From positions 3,505,501-3,569,500 of the forward strand of contig NZ_CP106735.1 of assembly GCF_025639805.1 (NCBI RefSeq): a stretch of DNA of 64,000 bases. Direction: 5' to 3'. Each line of letters opens with the position of its first letter. The first letter of the stretch is position 1. This document shows positions 53,309 to 62,537 of the stretch, piece after piece. The notes beneath the pieces were generated by a model that worked only from the letters and a program-made list of their open reading frames with translations, was not told the origin of the DNA and made no database searches. A program made the position numbers and the translations under genes. Origin of the DNA: Reichenbachiella carrageenanivorans. GTDB taxonomy: Bacteria; Bacteroidota; Bacteroidia; Cytophagales; Cyclobacteriaceae.

Positions 53309-54091
53309 ATGGGCAAGATCATCTCAATTGCAAATCAAAAAGGTGGCGTGGGTAAAACGACGACATCGATCAATCTGGCAGCAAGTTTGGCGGCACTCGA
53401 ATACAAGACGCTGCTAGTGGATGCTGATCCACAGGCCAACTCTACGTCAGGTATAGGAGAAGACCCTAAAGAAGTAAAAGCTGGTATATACGAATGCATG
53501 GTCGATGCGATCGATCCTTATGAGTGTATCATCAAGTCAGATATAGATTATTTGGATCTGTTGCCTTCTCATATCGATTTGGTAGGAGCAGAGGTAGAAC
53601 TGGTCAATTACGAGGAGCGTGAAATGAAGATGCGTACAGCATTAGAATCCATTCGTGATGATTACGATTATATCATCATCGATTGCTCTCCTTCTTTAGG
53701 TTTGATTACCGTCAATGCTTTGACGGCATCTGATTCCGTAATCATTCCCGTACAGTGTGAGTATTTCGCATTGGAGGGCCTAGGGAAACTGTTGAATACA
53801 ATCAAGATCATTCAGGCTAGATTGAATCCAGAATTAGAAATTGAAGGCATCCTCTTGACCATGTACGACATGCGCTTGAGATTGTCTAATCAGGTGGTAG
53901 AGGAAGTAACTACACACTTCAAGTCAATGGTCTTTAATACTTTGATTCCAAGAAATATTAAGCTTAGTGAATCGCCTAGTTTTGGGTTGCCAGCTATCTC
54001 GCATGATGCAGAGAGTAAAGGAGCAATTAGCTATTTGAACCTCGCACATGAGATCATAGCCAATAATGAGCAAATGGCTGAAATGGCCTAA
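53309..54091 (+). CDS. parA: Chromosome partitioning ATPase ParA
   Basis: A 260-residue ParA/Soj ATPase that with ParB and parS segregates the chromosome. It has the deviant Walker A ([20 protein letters not shown]), Walker A' and B ([34 protein letters not shown]), and the standard length. It lacks an N-terminal DNA-binding extension, as for chromosomal ParA. parB starts 25 bp downstream. Confidence 0.95.
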   Translation: MGKIISIANQKGGVGKTTTSINLAASLAALEYKTLLVDADPQANSTSGIGEDPKEVKAGIYECMVDAIDPYECIIKSDIDYLDLLPSHIDLVGAEVELVNYEEREMKMRTALESIRDDYDYIIIDCSPSLGLITVNALTASDSVIIPVQCEYFALEGLGKLLNTIKIIQARLNPELEIEGILLTMYDMRLRLSNQVVEEVTTHFKSMVFNTLIPRNIKLSESPSFGLPAISHDAESKGAISYLNLAHEIIANNEQMAEMA

Positions 54092-54116
54092 CGGACTGAT
54101 TAAATAAGATACTTAG

Positions 54117-55031
54117 ATGAGCCAAAATAAAGGGAATAAACGAAATGCGTTAGGTAGAGGGTTGGGAGCATTGTTAAATGACGACAATGTATCAGAGAAA
54201 GCCGTATTGCCTAAGAAACCACTTCGCGAACGCAGTGGGTCGGTGGGGAGTATTTCTGAAGTTAGTCTGGATCAAATAGAAGTAAATCCCTTTCAACCAA
54301 GAACTGATTTTGATCAAGAGGCCTTGCAAGAACTTTCTGAGTCTATCAAAGTACAAGGCATCATCCAGCCAATTACAGTAAGAAAACTGAATAACAATAC
54401 CTTTCAGCTGATCTCAGGTGAAAGGAGGTTTCAAGCGAGTAAGCTAGCTGGGTTGGAAAAAGTGCCAGCCTATGTAAGAACAGCTGATGACCAACAAATG
54501 TTGGAAATGGCCTTGATAGAAAATATTCAACGTCAAGACCTAAATGCGATGGAAGTAGCCCTCAGTTATCAGCGGTTGCTGTCTGAGTGTGATCTCAAGC
54601 AAGAGCAGCTAGGCGACCGAGTGGGCAAAAAAAGGTCTACGGTCAATAACTACTTGCGTCTGTTGAAACTGCCGCCCGATATTCAGGCAGCCGTTAGGGA
54701 CGGTCGAATTTCCATGGGACATGCCAGAGCTTTGATCAATGTAGAAGACACTTCGTTGCAGCTAGATTTGCTCAAAAAGATATTGAGCGAAGACCTTTCG
54801 GTAAGAAAAGTAGAAGCTTTGGTGAAGCAAGCATCGTTTCCTGACGAGCCGAAAGAAGAAGCAGAACAAAAAGAAGAGAATAAAGAGATATTAAGTGTTC
54901 AAGACAAGTTATCTTCGCACTTTGGGACAAAAATAAAAATTGCCTCAAAAGATAACAACAAAGGAGAGATCAAAATACCTTTCACTTCCGTTACGGAATT
55001 GAACCGTATTTTGGAAATCATTGACGCTTAA
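54117..55031 (+). CDS. parB: Chromosome partitioning protein ParB
   Basis: A 304-residue ParB/Spo0J. The N-terminus is ALGRGLGALL. The ParB/Srx CTPase domain includes IEVNPFQPRTDFDQEALQELSESIKVQGIIQPITVRKL and SGERRFQASKLAGLEKVPAYVR. The helix-turn-helix includes LKQEQLGDRVGKKRSTVNNYLRLLKLPPDIQ and GRISMGHARALI. The C-terminal dimerisation region is short. It overlaps the start of the DUF5683 gene. Confidence 0.95.
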   Translation: MSQNKGNKRNALGRGLGALLNDDNVSEKAVLPKKPLRERSGSVGSISEVSLDQIEVNPFQPRTDFDQEALQELSESIKVQGIIQPITVRKLNNNTFQLISGERRFQASKLAGLEKVPAYVRTADDQQMLEMALIENIQRQDLNAMEVALSYQRLLSECDLKQEQLGDRVGKKRSTVNNYLRLLKLPPDIQAAVRDGRISMGHARALINVEDTSLQLDLLKKILSEDLSVRKVEALVKQASFPDEPKEEAEQKEENKEILSVQDKLSSHFGTKIKIASKDNNKGEIKIPFTSVTELNRILEIIDA

Positions 55032-55635
55032 ATACAGAGTGAAATCATCGGTAATTGTATGGATTTTGTGCCTCACAGGCCTATCATCAGTCATGGCTCA
55101 GGATGAGACCATCATTCGAGCCAATACAGATACTACCGTAGTCATTTCAGATTTTGGGGGCATTGAAACCTTTCAAAGCAAATCCACATTAGACCCCGAC
55201 AAAGCAGCCTTATATTCGGCTGTTTTTCCTGGCTTAGGCCAAATGTATAATAAGCAATATTGGAAACTGCCGATCGTGTATGGTGGTGCCATGGTGATCG
55301 GTCACTTCATCAAATACAATAACGATTTTTACAATGCATTTCGCAATGCGTACATTGCTGAGACGGACGGAGATGAAAGTACGACCAATCCATTTGAGGG
55401 CCAATTTTCCGAGGAAGCTTTGCAGTTGAATGCAGAGCGGTTTAAGCGCAACAGAGACTTTATGGTCATCATGGGGGTAGTGTATTATTTGGTGCAAATC
55501 GTAGATGCACATGTTTCCGCCCATCTGATAGAGTTCAATATAAACGATGATTTGGCTTTGCAGCCAACGTATTACCCAAGAGAAGAATACTTTGCCCAAA
55601 ATGTAGGTATGTCTTTGGTTTTAAAATTGAAATAA
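55021..55635 (+). CDS. DUF5683 membrane protein
   Basis: A 204-residue protein: signal-like N-terminus (SSVIVWILCLTGLSSVMAQ), then AALYSAVFPGLGQMYNKQYWKLPIVYGGAMVIGHFIKYNN with the 'PGLGQ-YN-Y-K' motif of DUF5683, and a second hydrophobic segment (FMVIMGVVYYLVQIVDAHVSAHL). In Bacteroidota this family often follows parAB, as here. Function unknown, probably inner membrane. The start is either TTG 55021 (inside parB) or GTG 55039; the latter seems as likely. Confidence 0.85.
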   Translation: MTLKYRVKSSVIVWILCLTGLSSVMAQDETIIRANTDTTVVISDFGGIETFQSKSTLDPDKAALYSAVFPGLGQMYNKQYWKLPIVYGGAMVIGHFIKYNNDFYNAFRNAYIAETDGDESTTNPFEGQFSEEALQLNAERFKRNRDFMVIMGVVYYLVQIVDAHVSAHLIEFNINDDLALQPTYYPREEYFAQNVGMSLVLKLK

Positions 55636-55691
55636 GTAGTAATAAATCTGGATGGTCAACACTAATAAACTGTTTAATAAAAAGTAAAAAA

Positions 55692-56405
55692 ATGAAAGTA
55701 GGATTGGTAGGGTATGGAAAAATGGGACAAGCTATCGAAAAAATACTTTTGGATAGAGGTCACTCGATTTCAAAAATAATCAACATAGACAATGTCAATG
55801 AGGTCAACGAAATCACGCCAGAAACGACGGATGTGGTGATTGAGTTTACCGCTCCTGAATCTGCACTTAGCAATATCAAAGCCGTTTTGTCTAATAAAGT
55901 ACCAATAGTGTCAGGCAGTACGGGATGGTTAGCTCATTATCAAGAAGTAGTTGACTTTTGCAAAAAACAAGACACGGGCTTTTTCTATGCATCCAACTAT
56001 AGCCTCGGTGTCAATATTTTCTTCAAACTCAATCAGCAATTGGCTAAAATGATGGAAGGAAGAGGATACAGTAGTGAAATGCTTGAAATCCATCATACAC
56101 AAAAATTGGATGCTCCTAGCGGAACAGCCATTACCTTGGCTGAAGGTCTGATTGCTAATAATAGCGACAAAACGAGTTGGGTAAACGAACCCACTGACAA
56201 AGCTAAAGAACTTGCTATCATCTCTGAACGTGTAGATAGTGTGCCAGGTACACATGATGTGACCTATAGTTCTGAAGTAGACACAATCAAAATCAGTCAT
56301 GTAGCACACAACAGGCAAGGGTTTGCCCAGGGAGCTGTCATGGCAGCAGAGTATTTGGCTGGCAAAAAAGGCGTTTATTCTATGAACGATTTACTCAATT
56401 TTTAG
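55692..56405 (+). CDS. dapB: 4-hydroxy-tetrahydrodipicolinate reductase
   Basis: A 237-residue NAD(P)H-dependent reductase of the lysine/diaminopimelate pathway. It has the Rossmann start KVGLVGYGKMGQAIEKI, GSTGWLAHYQEV, the substrate-binding NYSLGVNIFFKLN, and IHHTQKLDAPSGTAITLAE (catalytic His and Lys region). It is shorter than proteobacterial DapB (about 270), as is usual in Bacteroidota. It lies in a run of housekeeping genes parAB-DUF5683-dapB-lepB on the same strand. Confidence 0.95.
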   Translation: MKVGLVGYGKMGQAIEKILLDRGHSISKIINIDNVNEVNEITPETTDVVIEFTAPESALSNIKAVLSNKVPIVSGSTGWLAHYQEVVDFCKKQDTGFFYASNYSLGVNIFFKLNQQLAKMMEGRGYSSEMLEIHHTQKLDAPSGTAITLAEGLIANNSDKTSWVNEPTDKAKELAIISERVDSVPGTHDVTYSSEVDTIKISHVAHNRQGFAQGAVMAAEYLAGKKGVYSMNDLLNF

Positions 56406-56421
56406 GAGTCACATTTAATCA

Positions 56422-56429
56422 TATCTTTG
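56422..56429 (+). promoter_or_regulatory. TAnnTTTG promoter box before lepB
   Basis: TATCTTTG, 17 bp before the lepB ATG, so transcription would begin very close to the start codon. No matching TTG at the -33 distance. Confidence 0.4.
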
Positions 56430-56446
56430 CCGAAATAATATCAACT

Positions 56447-57538
56447 ATGAATTGGAATTTTTTTAAACCCAAGAAGAAAAAAGTAAATAAAGGGCCGGTT
56501 AGAGAATGGGTAGATGCGATCGTATTTGCCGTAGTTGCAGCCACACTCATCCGATGGGCTTTTATGGAGGCATTTACCATCCCGACGCCCTCTATGGAAA
56601 ATTCATTACTGGTTGGCGACTTCTTGTTTGTGAGCAAGATCAACTATGGACCTCGTACACCTAAGACTCCATTACAAATTCCATTGACTCATGCTAAAGT
56701 ATGGGGAACTAATATTCCTTCATATTCTGAGGCTATCCAATTGCCACAATTTAGGTTGCCAGGTTTTGGAGATGTAGAGCGAAATGATGTAGTAGTATTC
56801 AACTATCCTCCAGAATTTGAACACCCCACAGATCTCAAAACGCATTACATCAAACGATGTGTAGCAGTAGGTGGTGATACTATAGAAGTAAGAGATTCTC
56901 AGGTGTATATCAATGGGGAAAAAGGACAGAATCCAGCAGATATGCAATTTGCCTATTATTTGCGAACGGATCAAAAAATCAATGATAGAGTCTTTAAGAA
57001 ATTTGGAGTATGGGATTATAACCGTGGTACCAATAATGGTTTTTATCAAATACATGCCAAGCCCTCGGATGCCGCTAAGTTTGAAAGCTTAGATTTTGTA
57101 GAGGAAGTAATTCCTCATAAAGAACCAGCTGACTTCGTGAATCCAAGAATATTCCCTAATGCCAATCGTTTTCCTTGGAATGCAGACTTTTTTGGTCCGC
57201 TAGTCATTCCTGCCGAAGGAATGACTATTGAGTTGACAGCGGATAATGTGGCCATGTATGGCACCACTATTCGCAATTACGAAGGTTTGGATAAGGTAGA
57301 TCTGAAAGAAACGGAATTGTTTGTGAATGGGGAGAAAGCTACTTCGTATACATTCAAACAAAATTATTACTTCATGATGGGTGATAACCGTCACAATTCG
57401 GAAGATTCGAGATTCTGGGGATTTGTACCAGGAGACCATGTCGTGGGCGAAGCATCATTCATTTGGATGTCAATCGATCCTAATGAGAGTTTTCTCAATA
57501 AGATCAGATGGTCTAGATTGTTTAGAGGCATCGACTAA
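56447..57538 (+). CDS. lepB: Signal peptidase I
   Basis: A 363-residue type I signal peptidase, inner membrane with the catalytic part outside. One membrane helix (about 20-38) precedes catalytic Ser49 in TIPTPSMENSLLVGD. The general-base Lys is K136 in HYIKRCVAVGGDTIE. The C-terminal GDNRHNSEDSRFWGFVPGDHVVGEA box is intact. A long insertion (about 150-290), also seen in other Bacteroidota LepB proteins, separates the boxes. A hairpin terminator follows at 57560. Confidence 0.95.
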   Translation: MNWNFFKPKKKKVNKGPVREWVDAIVFAVVAATLIRWAFMEAFTIPTPSMENSLLVGDFLFVSKINYGPRTPKTPLQIPLTHAKVWGTNIPSYSEAIQLPQFRLPGFGDVERNDVVVFNYPPEFEHPTDLKTHYIKRCVAVGGDTIEVRDSQVYINGEKGQNPADMQFAYYLRTDQKINDRVFKKFGVWDYNRGTNNGFYQIHAKPSDAAKFESLDFVEEVIPHKEPADFVNPRIFPNANRFPWNADFFGPLVIPAEGMTIELTADNVAMYGTTIRNYEGLDKVDLKETELFVNGEKATSYTFKQNYYFMMGDNRHNSEDSRFWGFVPGDHVVGEASFIWMSIDPNESFLNKIRWSRLFRGID

Positions 57539-57559
57539 AAAAATGAAATTACAAGAAGT

Positions 57560-57597
57560 AAAAGCGTCTAGCATTAATCAATGTTAGACGCTTTTTT
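57560..57597. terminator. Bidirectional terminator between lepB and ung
   Basis: AAAAGCGTCTAGCATT (57560-57575) pairs with AATGTTAGACGCTTTT (57580-57595; one G-T pair), with a T run on the right. It serves both convergent genes. Confidence 0.8.
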
Positions 57598-57598
57598 G

Positions 57599-58261
57599 TT
57601 ACCACTCTATCTCTTTGCATCCATTGTTACGCAAGAAAGTGTTTGTCTTGCTAAAATGTTTGTTGCCAAAAAAACCTCGGTGTGCTGCAAAAGGAGAGGG
57701 GTGCGCCGATTTCAATACATAGTGTCTGGATTCGTCTATGAATTCCCCTTTGCGTTGAGCATATGCCCCCCAAAGAAGGAAGACTAGATTTTCCTTTTGA
57801 CTTACTAATACCTTCACCACGGCATCTGTAAACTCCTCCCAACCTTGCTTCTGATGAGAGCCAGGTTCGTGTGCTTGTACCGTGAGTGTTGCATTGAGAA
57901 GCAGAACCCCTTGCTTTGCCCACCGTTCTAGGCTACCATGGCTAGGAGAAACAATGCCCAGGTCGTCCTGAATCTCCTTAAAAATATTCTTTAAGGAAGG
58001 AGGCATTCGCATACCTTCTTGTACAGAAAAGCATAATCCATGTGCCTGTCCGTCTCCATGATAGGGGTCTTGCCCTAGTATTACCACACGTGTTTCGTCA
58101 AACGGACATAAGTCAAATGCACGAAAGATTTGCCCCGCAGGAGGAAATATTTTGTGCCCCTGGTATGCTGACTTCACAAAGAGTGTCAGGTTCTTAAAAT
58201 ACTCAGCTTCAAATTCTGCTTGAAGTTTTGACTTCCAGCTTTTTTCAATTTTTACATTCAT
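57599..58261 (-). CDS. ung: Uracil-DNA glycosylase
   Basis: A 220-residue family 1 uracil-DNA glycosylase that removes uracil from DNA in base-excision repair. It has the water-activating motif VVILGQDPYHGDGQAHGLCFSV with Asp65, LLNATLTV (uracil-binding Asn), and the late LKSAHPSPFAAHRGFFG (catalytic His, leucine-loop region). Complete length. Confidence 0.96.
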   Translation of the reverse strand: MNVKIEKSWKSKLQAEFEAEYFKNLTLFVKSAYQGHKIFPPAGQIFRAFDLCPFDETRVVILGQDPYHGDGQAHGLCFSVQEGMRMPPSLKNIFKEIQDDLGIVSPSHGSLERWAKQGVLLLNATLTVQAHEPGSHQKQGWEEFTDAVVKVLVSQKENLVFLLWGAYAQRKGEFIDESRHYVLKSAHPSPFAAHRGFFGNKHFSKTNTFLRNNGCKEIEW

Positions 58262-58341
58262 TATTTTCGAAAATAAAATAAATTGACTTACTTGTACACG
58301 TAATCTTAATCGTATTTATCAATTGAAGGCATTATTTTTTG

Positions 58342-58728
58342 ATGGTAACAGAAATAACAAAAGGCATTAAAGTAAGTGTGGAGACAGAATACCAACCCAA
58401 GTATTCTAGCCCCAGACAATTTCATTATGTCTTTACTTATAAGGTTACTATAGAGAATCAAAGTGAGCACACTGTTCAATTGAAATCACGCCATTGGTAT
58501 ATCAAAGATGCAGCTTATAGTGATCGTGAAATCGAAGGAGAAGGCGTAGTAGGGCAGCAGCCGATTATCGAACCTGGTCAGGAGCATATTTATGTTTCGG
58601 GTTGTAATTTGAAAAGCGGATTAGGTAAAATGATTGGTACTTATTTGATTGAACGAATCATCGACGGTAAAAAAATAGAAGTTCGCATTCCTGAATTTGT
58701 AATGATCGTGCCAGATCGTTTCAACTAG
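58342..58728 (+). CDS. apaG: ApaG protein (DUF525)
   Basis: A 128-residue all-beta protein with the ApaG signature: EYQPKYSSPRQFHYVFTYKVTIENQSEHTVQLKSRHWYIKDA and VVGQQPIIEPGQEHIYVSGCNLKSGLGKMIGTY. ApaG is linked to cobalt and magnesium tolerance in Salmonella; the exact function is unclear. Start at ATG 58342; a TTG lies just before. It is followed 12 bp later by a methyltransferase gene. Confidence 0.92.
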   Translation: MVTEITKGIKVSVETEYQPKYSSPRQFHYVFTYKVTIENQSEHTVQLKSRHWYIKDAAYSDREIEGEGVVGQQPIIEPGQEHIYVSGCNLKSGLGKMIGTYLIERIIDGKKIEVRIPEFVMIVPDRFN

Positions 58729-58740
58729 TATTCTCTTTTC

Positions 58741-59529
58741 TTGACACTTCAAATCATTGTTTTTCGAATCATTCGATACATCAGGTATTGGCTTTTGTGT
58801 ATGGATGAGCATGGACTGCAGTCTCCATTTGTATTTCAGGTATACAAAGAAGTGCTAAACCCATCGAAACGAAAAAAATGCAAGGATACTGCTATAGAGT
58901 CCCTGAGAAGTCAGCTTTCCAAAGATGATACAGTTATAATGAGTAGTGATTTTGGATCAGGGTCGAGTATGGCTGTTGCTAAATCCAAACAAGTAAAAAC
59001 CATTGCGCAATCGGGTATTTCCGAACTCAAACAGTCTGAAGTCATTACTAATCTCATTGCTTTTGTGAATGCGAGTCATGTCCTAGAACTAGGCGCCTCT
59101 TTGGGTATCAACACCCTGTATATGAGTAAAGTGTCAGTAGTAGAGCAAGTCATTAGTATAGAAGCAAACCCAGAATTAGCTGCGTTAGCGAGCGATCATT
59201 TAAAAATATTAGCCTCTTCGAATGCGGAAATCAAAGTCGTCGATGTGGATGATTTCTTTGAAGCAAACAGTCAAACTTTTAACCTTATTTATATAGATGC
59301 CAACCATACGTATGAAGCGACTATCAGGTACTTTAATCAGGCGGTGAAGGTGCTTTCGACACATGGTGCCCTAGTGATTGATGACATCAATTGGTCGCCA
59401 GGTATGTCAAAAGCTTGGACTCAAATCATAGCTCAGCACCCAGCACATCTATATCTCGAAAATCATAAATTTGGAATAGTATTTGCCAATAGAGCACTCG
59501 AAAGGAATCATTACATTTTACGGTTTTAG
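58741..59529 (+). CDS. Class I SAM-dependent methyltransferase
   Basis: A 262-residue protein. It has motif I VLELGASLGINTLYMSK, the acidic end of the next strand in VISIEANPELAALAS, and FNLIYIDANHTYEATIRYFNQAV (O-methyltransferase-3-like). Start is TTG 58741: the region before the next ATG (58801) reads RIIRYIRYWLLCMDEHGLQSPFVFQVY, conserved in this Bacteroidota group, so the longer form is preferred. Substrate unknown. Probably co-transcribed with apaG. Confidence 0.8.
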   Translation: MTLQIIVFRIIRYIRYWLLCMDEHGLQSPFVFQVYKEVLNPSKRKKCKDTAIESLRSQLSKDDTVIMSSDFGSGSSMAVAKSKQVKTIAQSGISELKQSEVITNLIAFVNASHVLELGASLGINTLYMSKVSVVEQVISIEANPELAALASDHLKILASSNAEIKVVDVDDFFEANSQTFNLIYIDANHTYEATIRYFNQAVKVLSTHGALVIDDINWSPGMSKAWTQIIAQHPAHLYLENHKFGIVFANRALERNHYILRF

Positions 59530-59558
59530 AGGGTTTTTATCTCTTCACTTGTATGTAA

Positions 59559-59588
59559 TTGTGTATCTCTAATTATCTTATATTTTTG
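59559..59588 (+). promoter_or_regulatory. Complete Bacteroidota-type promoter
   Basis: TTG (59559-59561), exactly 19 bp, then TATTTTTG (59581-59588): a full match to TTG-N19-TAnnTTTG, 20 bp before the ATG at 59608. Confidence 0.7.
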
Positions 59589-59607
59589 CAGCTAACATTA
59601 TTCACCT

Positions 59608-60537
59608 ATGGAAAATAAATCTACAATGCCAGAGTCGAAACCAGCACCTGAAAAGGGGCAAAACAAAAGAATTGTTACCGTAGTACTAGTCATCTTGCTG
59701 TTGGCAGCTAGTGGAGCCTTTGTGTATAAATACATGGAATCATCTGATTTGGCTGCGCAAAACCAAATGACTCAGGCACAACTGGATCAGGCCTACAATG
59801 ATCTCGATTCAATGAGTAATGAATTGGATACTAGAATATTGAAAATCGCTCAATTAGGTGGAGAGATCGATACGCTGTTGCAAATCAAAACACAGTTGGA
59901 AGAAGAGAAGAAAGCTTTTAGAAAAAAAGCTTATAAGCAAATTAATGACCTACAAGGCAAGGTACAAGGCTACAAAGATTTATTGTTGGCACAAGATGTA
60001 GAAATAGAGCGATTGAAAGTAATGAACGACTCTTTGTTGGTAGAAAATACGGAATTAAAGGTAGAAGCTAATAATCTGAGTGCGTCTATCAAAGACCTGA
60101 ATCAGAGTAAGGCTAAACTAGAGGAAAAGGTAGCTACAGCATCTAAGCTAAAAATAGAGAAGGTGCAAATATTGGCGGTAAGCTCGAGTGGTAAAGAGCG
60201 GCCATCTCCATTCAAAAACAGGCATATCGATCATTTGAAAATTGATTTTGAAATCCAAGAAAATCGAGTAGCTCCAATAGAAGGTAAAGGTATTCTGGTG
60301 AAAATAACAGGCCCAGATGATAATGTGATTTTTGATGTCGCGGCAGGGTCTGGCACGTTTGTGTTTGAAGGAAGAGAGAGCTTTTACACGATTAAAAAAG
60401 ACATTCTATTCGATAGAAATAGTCAAGCATTATCTTTTTTGTATAACAAGGGGAGTGATTATGAATTGGGTAAATACATCTTGGAAGTGTATACCGATGA
60501 TTATAAAATGGGAAAAACAGAGTTTATCGTGAAGTAA
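59608..60537 (+). CDS. Hypothetical membrane-anchored coiled-coil protein
   Basis: A 309-residue protein with one membrane helix (RIVTVVLVILLLAASGAFVYKYM, about residues 24-46) and a long coiled coil (about 55-195: QAQLDQAYNDLDSMSNELDTRILKIAQLGGEIDTLLQIKTQLEEEKK...). A C-terminal beta domain (IEKVQILAVSSSGKERPSPFKNRHIDHLKIDFEIQENRVAPIEGKGILVKITGPDD) follows. I recognise it as a widespread Bacteroidota hypothetical without known function. It likely spans the periplasm. It has its own strong promoter. Confidence 0.78.
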   Translation: MENKSTMPESKPAPEKGQNKRIVTVVLVILLLAASGAFVYKYMESSDLAAQNQMTQAQLDQAYNDLDSMSNELDTRILKIAQLGGEIDTLLQIKTQLEEEKKAFRKKAYKQINDLQGKVQGYKDLLLAQDVEIERLKVMNDSLLVENTELKVEANNLSASIKDLNQSKAKLEEKVATASKLKIEKVQILAVSSSGKERPSPFKNRHIDHLKIDFEIQENRVAPIEGKGILVKITGPDDNVIFDVAAGSGTFVFEGRESFYTIKKDILFDRNSQALSFLYNKGSDYELGKYILEVYTDDYKMGKTEFIVK

Positions 60538-60538
60538 A

Positions 60539-60964
60539 CTACTTGCCAAAGTAATTGAGAATTTGCTGTTTTTCATCAATCATCACTTTGGTACAGCACA
60601 TCAGTACGATGAGAGCCATCATCATGAGTTGGCCTCCATCATTGCCTACAATTACGCCAATAATAAACACATGAGAAATAATGGCACCCATCATCAGAAA
60701 AACGCCCATGATAGCGCCTATGCCTGCATGTCTAGGCCAAAGTAGAAGAATGGAAGTGATCAACTCTAAAACGCCTGTGCTTACCCTGAACCATCCTTCA
60801 GATTCTGCGTGACCGAGTACGAATATTGCCACTTGAGTAAATAGAGCCTTCGACTCACTAAGAAATACCTCGCCCCCAATACCAAATTTGAAAAGTAAAG
60901 TTTCAAGCAAAATAATCGCTGCAATAATTCTTGGAAGGTGTTTTATGATCTTATTTAAATTCAT
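60539..60964 (-). CDS. DoxX-family membrane protein
   Basis: A 141-residue, four-helix membrane protein with the DoxX pattern: IIKHLPRIIAAIILLETLLFKFGIGGEV, GWFRVSTGVLELITSILLLWPRHAGIGAIMGVFLMMGAIISHVF, and a last helix with QLMMMALIVLMCCTKVM. DoxX-like proteins are linked to redox or quinone-related functions; this one's role is unknown. It is convergent with the coiled-coil gene (one base between stops) and divergent from the MarR gene. Confidence 0.85.
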   Translation of the reverse strand: MNLNKIIKHLPRIIAAIILLETLLFKFGIGGEVFLSESKALFTQVAIFVLGHAESEGWFRVSTGVLELITSILLLWPRHAGIGAIMGVFLMMGAIISHVFIIGVIVGNDGGQLMMMALIVLMCCTKVMIDEKQQILNYFGK

Positions 60965-61085
60965 AGGTCACGGACTAATTCAGACAATAAGTTAATGTAA
61001 AGTCTCCGTTGACTGACTATTTTGCCCTTCAAAATTTACTTTTTATCATTTGTGTATCTACATTAGATATAGGTAATTATAAGGT

Positions 61086-61547
61086 ATGGGATTGAGTAAA
61101 GAGATCAAACAGAAAAAATTCAAATCTGAATTTGAGAAAGCAGTGGTTAATCTAATTTTCACTAGAAATTGGTTTGATGAACAACAGCAGAAACTATTGA
61201 AACCCTATGGGTTGACTACTGCACAATATAATGTATTGCGAATTCTGAGAGGTCAGTATCCTGAAGTTTGCACGGTTAATCTAATTATAGAACGCATGCT
61301 CGACCGCATGTCAAATGTTTCCAGAATAGTGGATAAACTGGTTTCAAAAGGGTTGGTGTCCAGGTTGCCTAATATAGAAGATAGGCGAGCTGTGGATGTT
61401 TCCATTACTTCAAAGGGATTAGAAACTCTTGAAATACTGGATGAGACGTTTTCACAGCTATTCAAAGCTATTAATGTCTTCACAGAGGATGAGTGTAGGC
61501 AGGTCAATGATTTTTTAGACCGTTTTAGAGGTGTAGAACCAGACTAA
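61086..61547 (+). CDS. MarR-family transcriptional regulator
   Basis: A 153-residue winged-helix regulator: LLKPYGLTTAQYNVLRILRGQYPEVCTVNLIIERMLDRMSNVSRIVDKLVSKGLVSRLPNIEDRRAVDVSITSKGLETLEI gives the MarR helix-turn-helix and the D-RR wing. These proteins usually repress nearby genes in response to small molecules or oxidants. The divergent DoxX gene is the likely target, as MarR-DoxX pairs are common. Its 3' end overlaps the convergent UspA gene by 4 bp. Confidence 0.88.
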   Translation: MGLSKEIKQKKFKSEFEKAVVNLIFTRNWFDEQQQKLLKPYGLTTAQYNVLRILRGQYPEVCTVNLIIERMLDRMSNVSRIVDKLVSKGLVSRLPNIEDRRAVDVSITSKGLETLEILDETFSQLFKAINVFTEDECRQVNDFLDRFRGVEPD

Positions 61548-62467
61548 ATCCCCCTGATGATGTCGATAAGGCCTTTTTGTTTTTCTTTAGATCTTACAAC
61601 CAAAACAGGAATCTCTGAGTGCAGCTGAACAAGTTTTTCGGCACTGCCGCCGATAAACAAAGAAGCTGCTGCCGTGATGCCTTGGGCTCCAATCACGATA
61701 GCGCCAGCCTTTTCTTTCTTTGCCGTCTTATAGATCGCAGAAATAATATCCTCATGTCTGTCGAGCGTATATATAGGTTCCAAAATCAATTTGGTTGGGT
61801 CTACTTTTTTCATAAATACCTGATAGTCCTTTTGGGCATGCTCTTCCATGATCGAAGCGAATTCCTCGAAAGACTTGCCAGTATAATGATACCCACTAGG
61901 TACTTGATATACATGCTGTACTAGACATTTCGGTTTAGGGAAATGTTCAATATTGAGTAGATCAATGGTTTGGTTGAGTGCATCCAGAGAGTTTTTCGAA
62001 TAATCTACCGGTACGAGCACTTTGCTGATTCTGCGTTTGAACCCTTTGGGGATAATTAGCAGAGAACAAGCGGCCCGTCTAGCCAAACGGCTTATCGTAA
62101 CTCCACCACCAGGCTTTTCATTCTTTCGTCCTACGATGATCAAATCTACTTCTTTGCTTGCGCTAAACTTAAGAATAGATTTTGTAGGCTGACCTGATTT
62201 GATTTCTACTTTTACGATCGATTTATCTTCAGTGTAATATCTATCTATCTCTCGTTTTATTTCCTTTTTTCGCTCTTCCATTGCATCATGGATGATGTTT
62301 GGAAATTCCTTTTTAATGGCAGCAGGTACGTTTAAATCTTTGATTACATTGATGAATTTCACTGACTTTGCTTCTGCCAATTTTGCAATCATGGCAGTAG
62401 CAAAGATCAATTCTTTATCAAGATCTGTGTGATCTAAAGCAACAAGGATAGTTTCGAATTTATACAT
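61544..62467 (-). CDS. Tandem UspA universal stress protein
   Basis: A 307-residue protein with two UspA domains (about 1-145 and 150-300). Domain 1 is ILVALDHTDLDKELIFATAMIAKLA...VDLIIVGRKNEKPGGGVTISRLARRAACSLLIIPKG. Domain 2 is KVLVPVDYSKNSLDALNQTIDLL...AGAIVIGAQGITAAASLFIGGSAEKLVQLHSEIPVLVVRSK. The nucleotide-loop G-x9-G(S) is best kept in the second. UspA proteins assist survival under starvation and redox stress. Cytoplasmic, single gene. Confidence 0.9.
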   Translation of the reverse strand: MYKFETILVALDHTDLDKELIFATAMIAKLAEAKSVKFINVIKDLNVPAAIKKEFPNIIHDAMEERKKEIKREIDRYYTEDKSIVKVEIKSGQPTKSILKFSASKEVDLIIVGRKNEKPGGGVTISRLARRAACSLLIIPKGFKRRISKVLVPVDYSKNSLDALNQTIDLLNIEHFPKPKCLVQHVYQVPSGYHYTGKSFEEFASIMEEHAQKDYQVFMKKVDPTKLILEPIYTLDRHEDIISAIYKTAKKEKAGAIVIGAQGITAAASLFIGGSAEKLVQLHSEIPVLVVRSKEKQKGLIDIIRGI

Positions 62468-62537
62468 TAGAATGTGGTGTTCAGGTCGTTATAGTATTGT
62501 CTAGGTCTGTAATTAATGTAAAAAGATAATTCAAAAA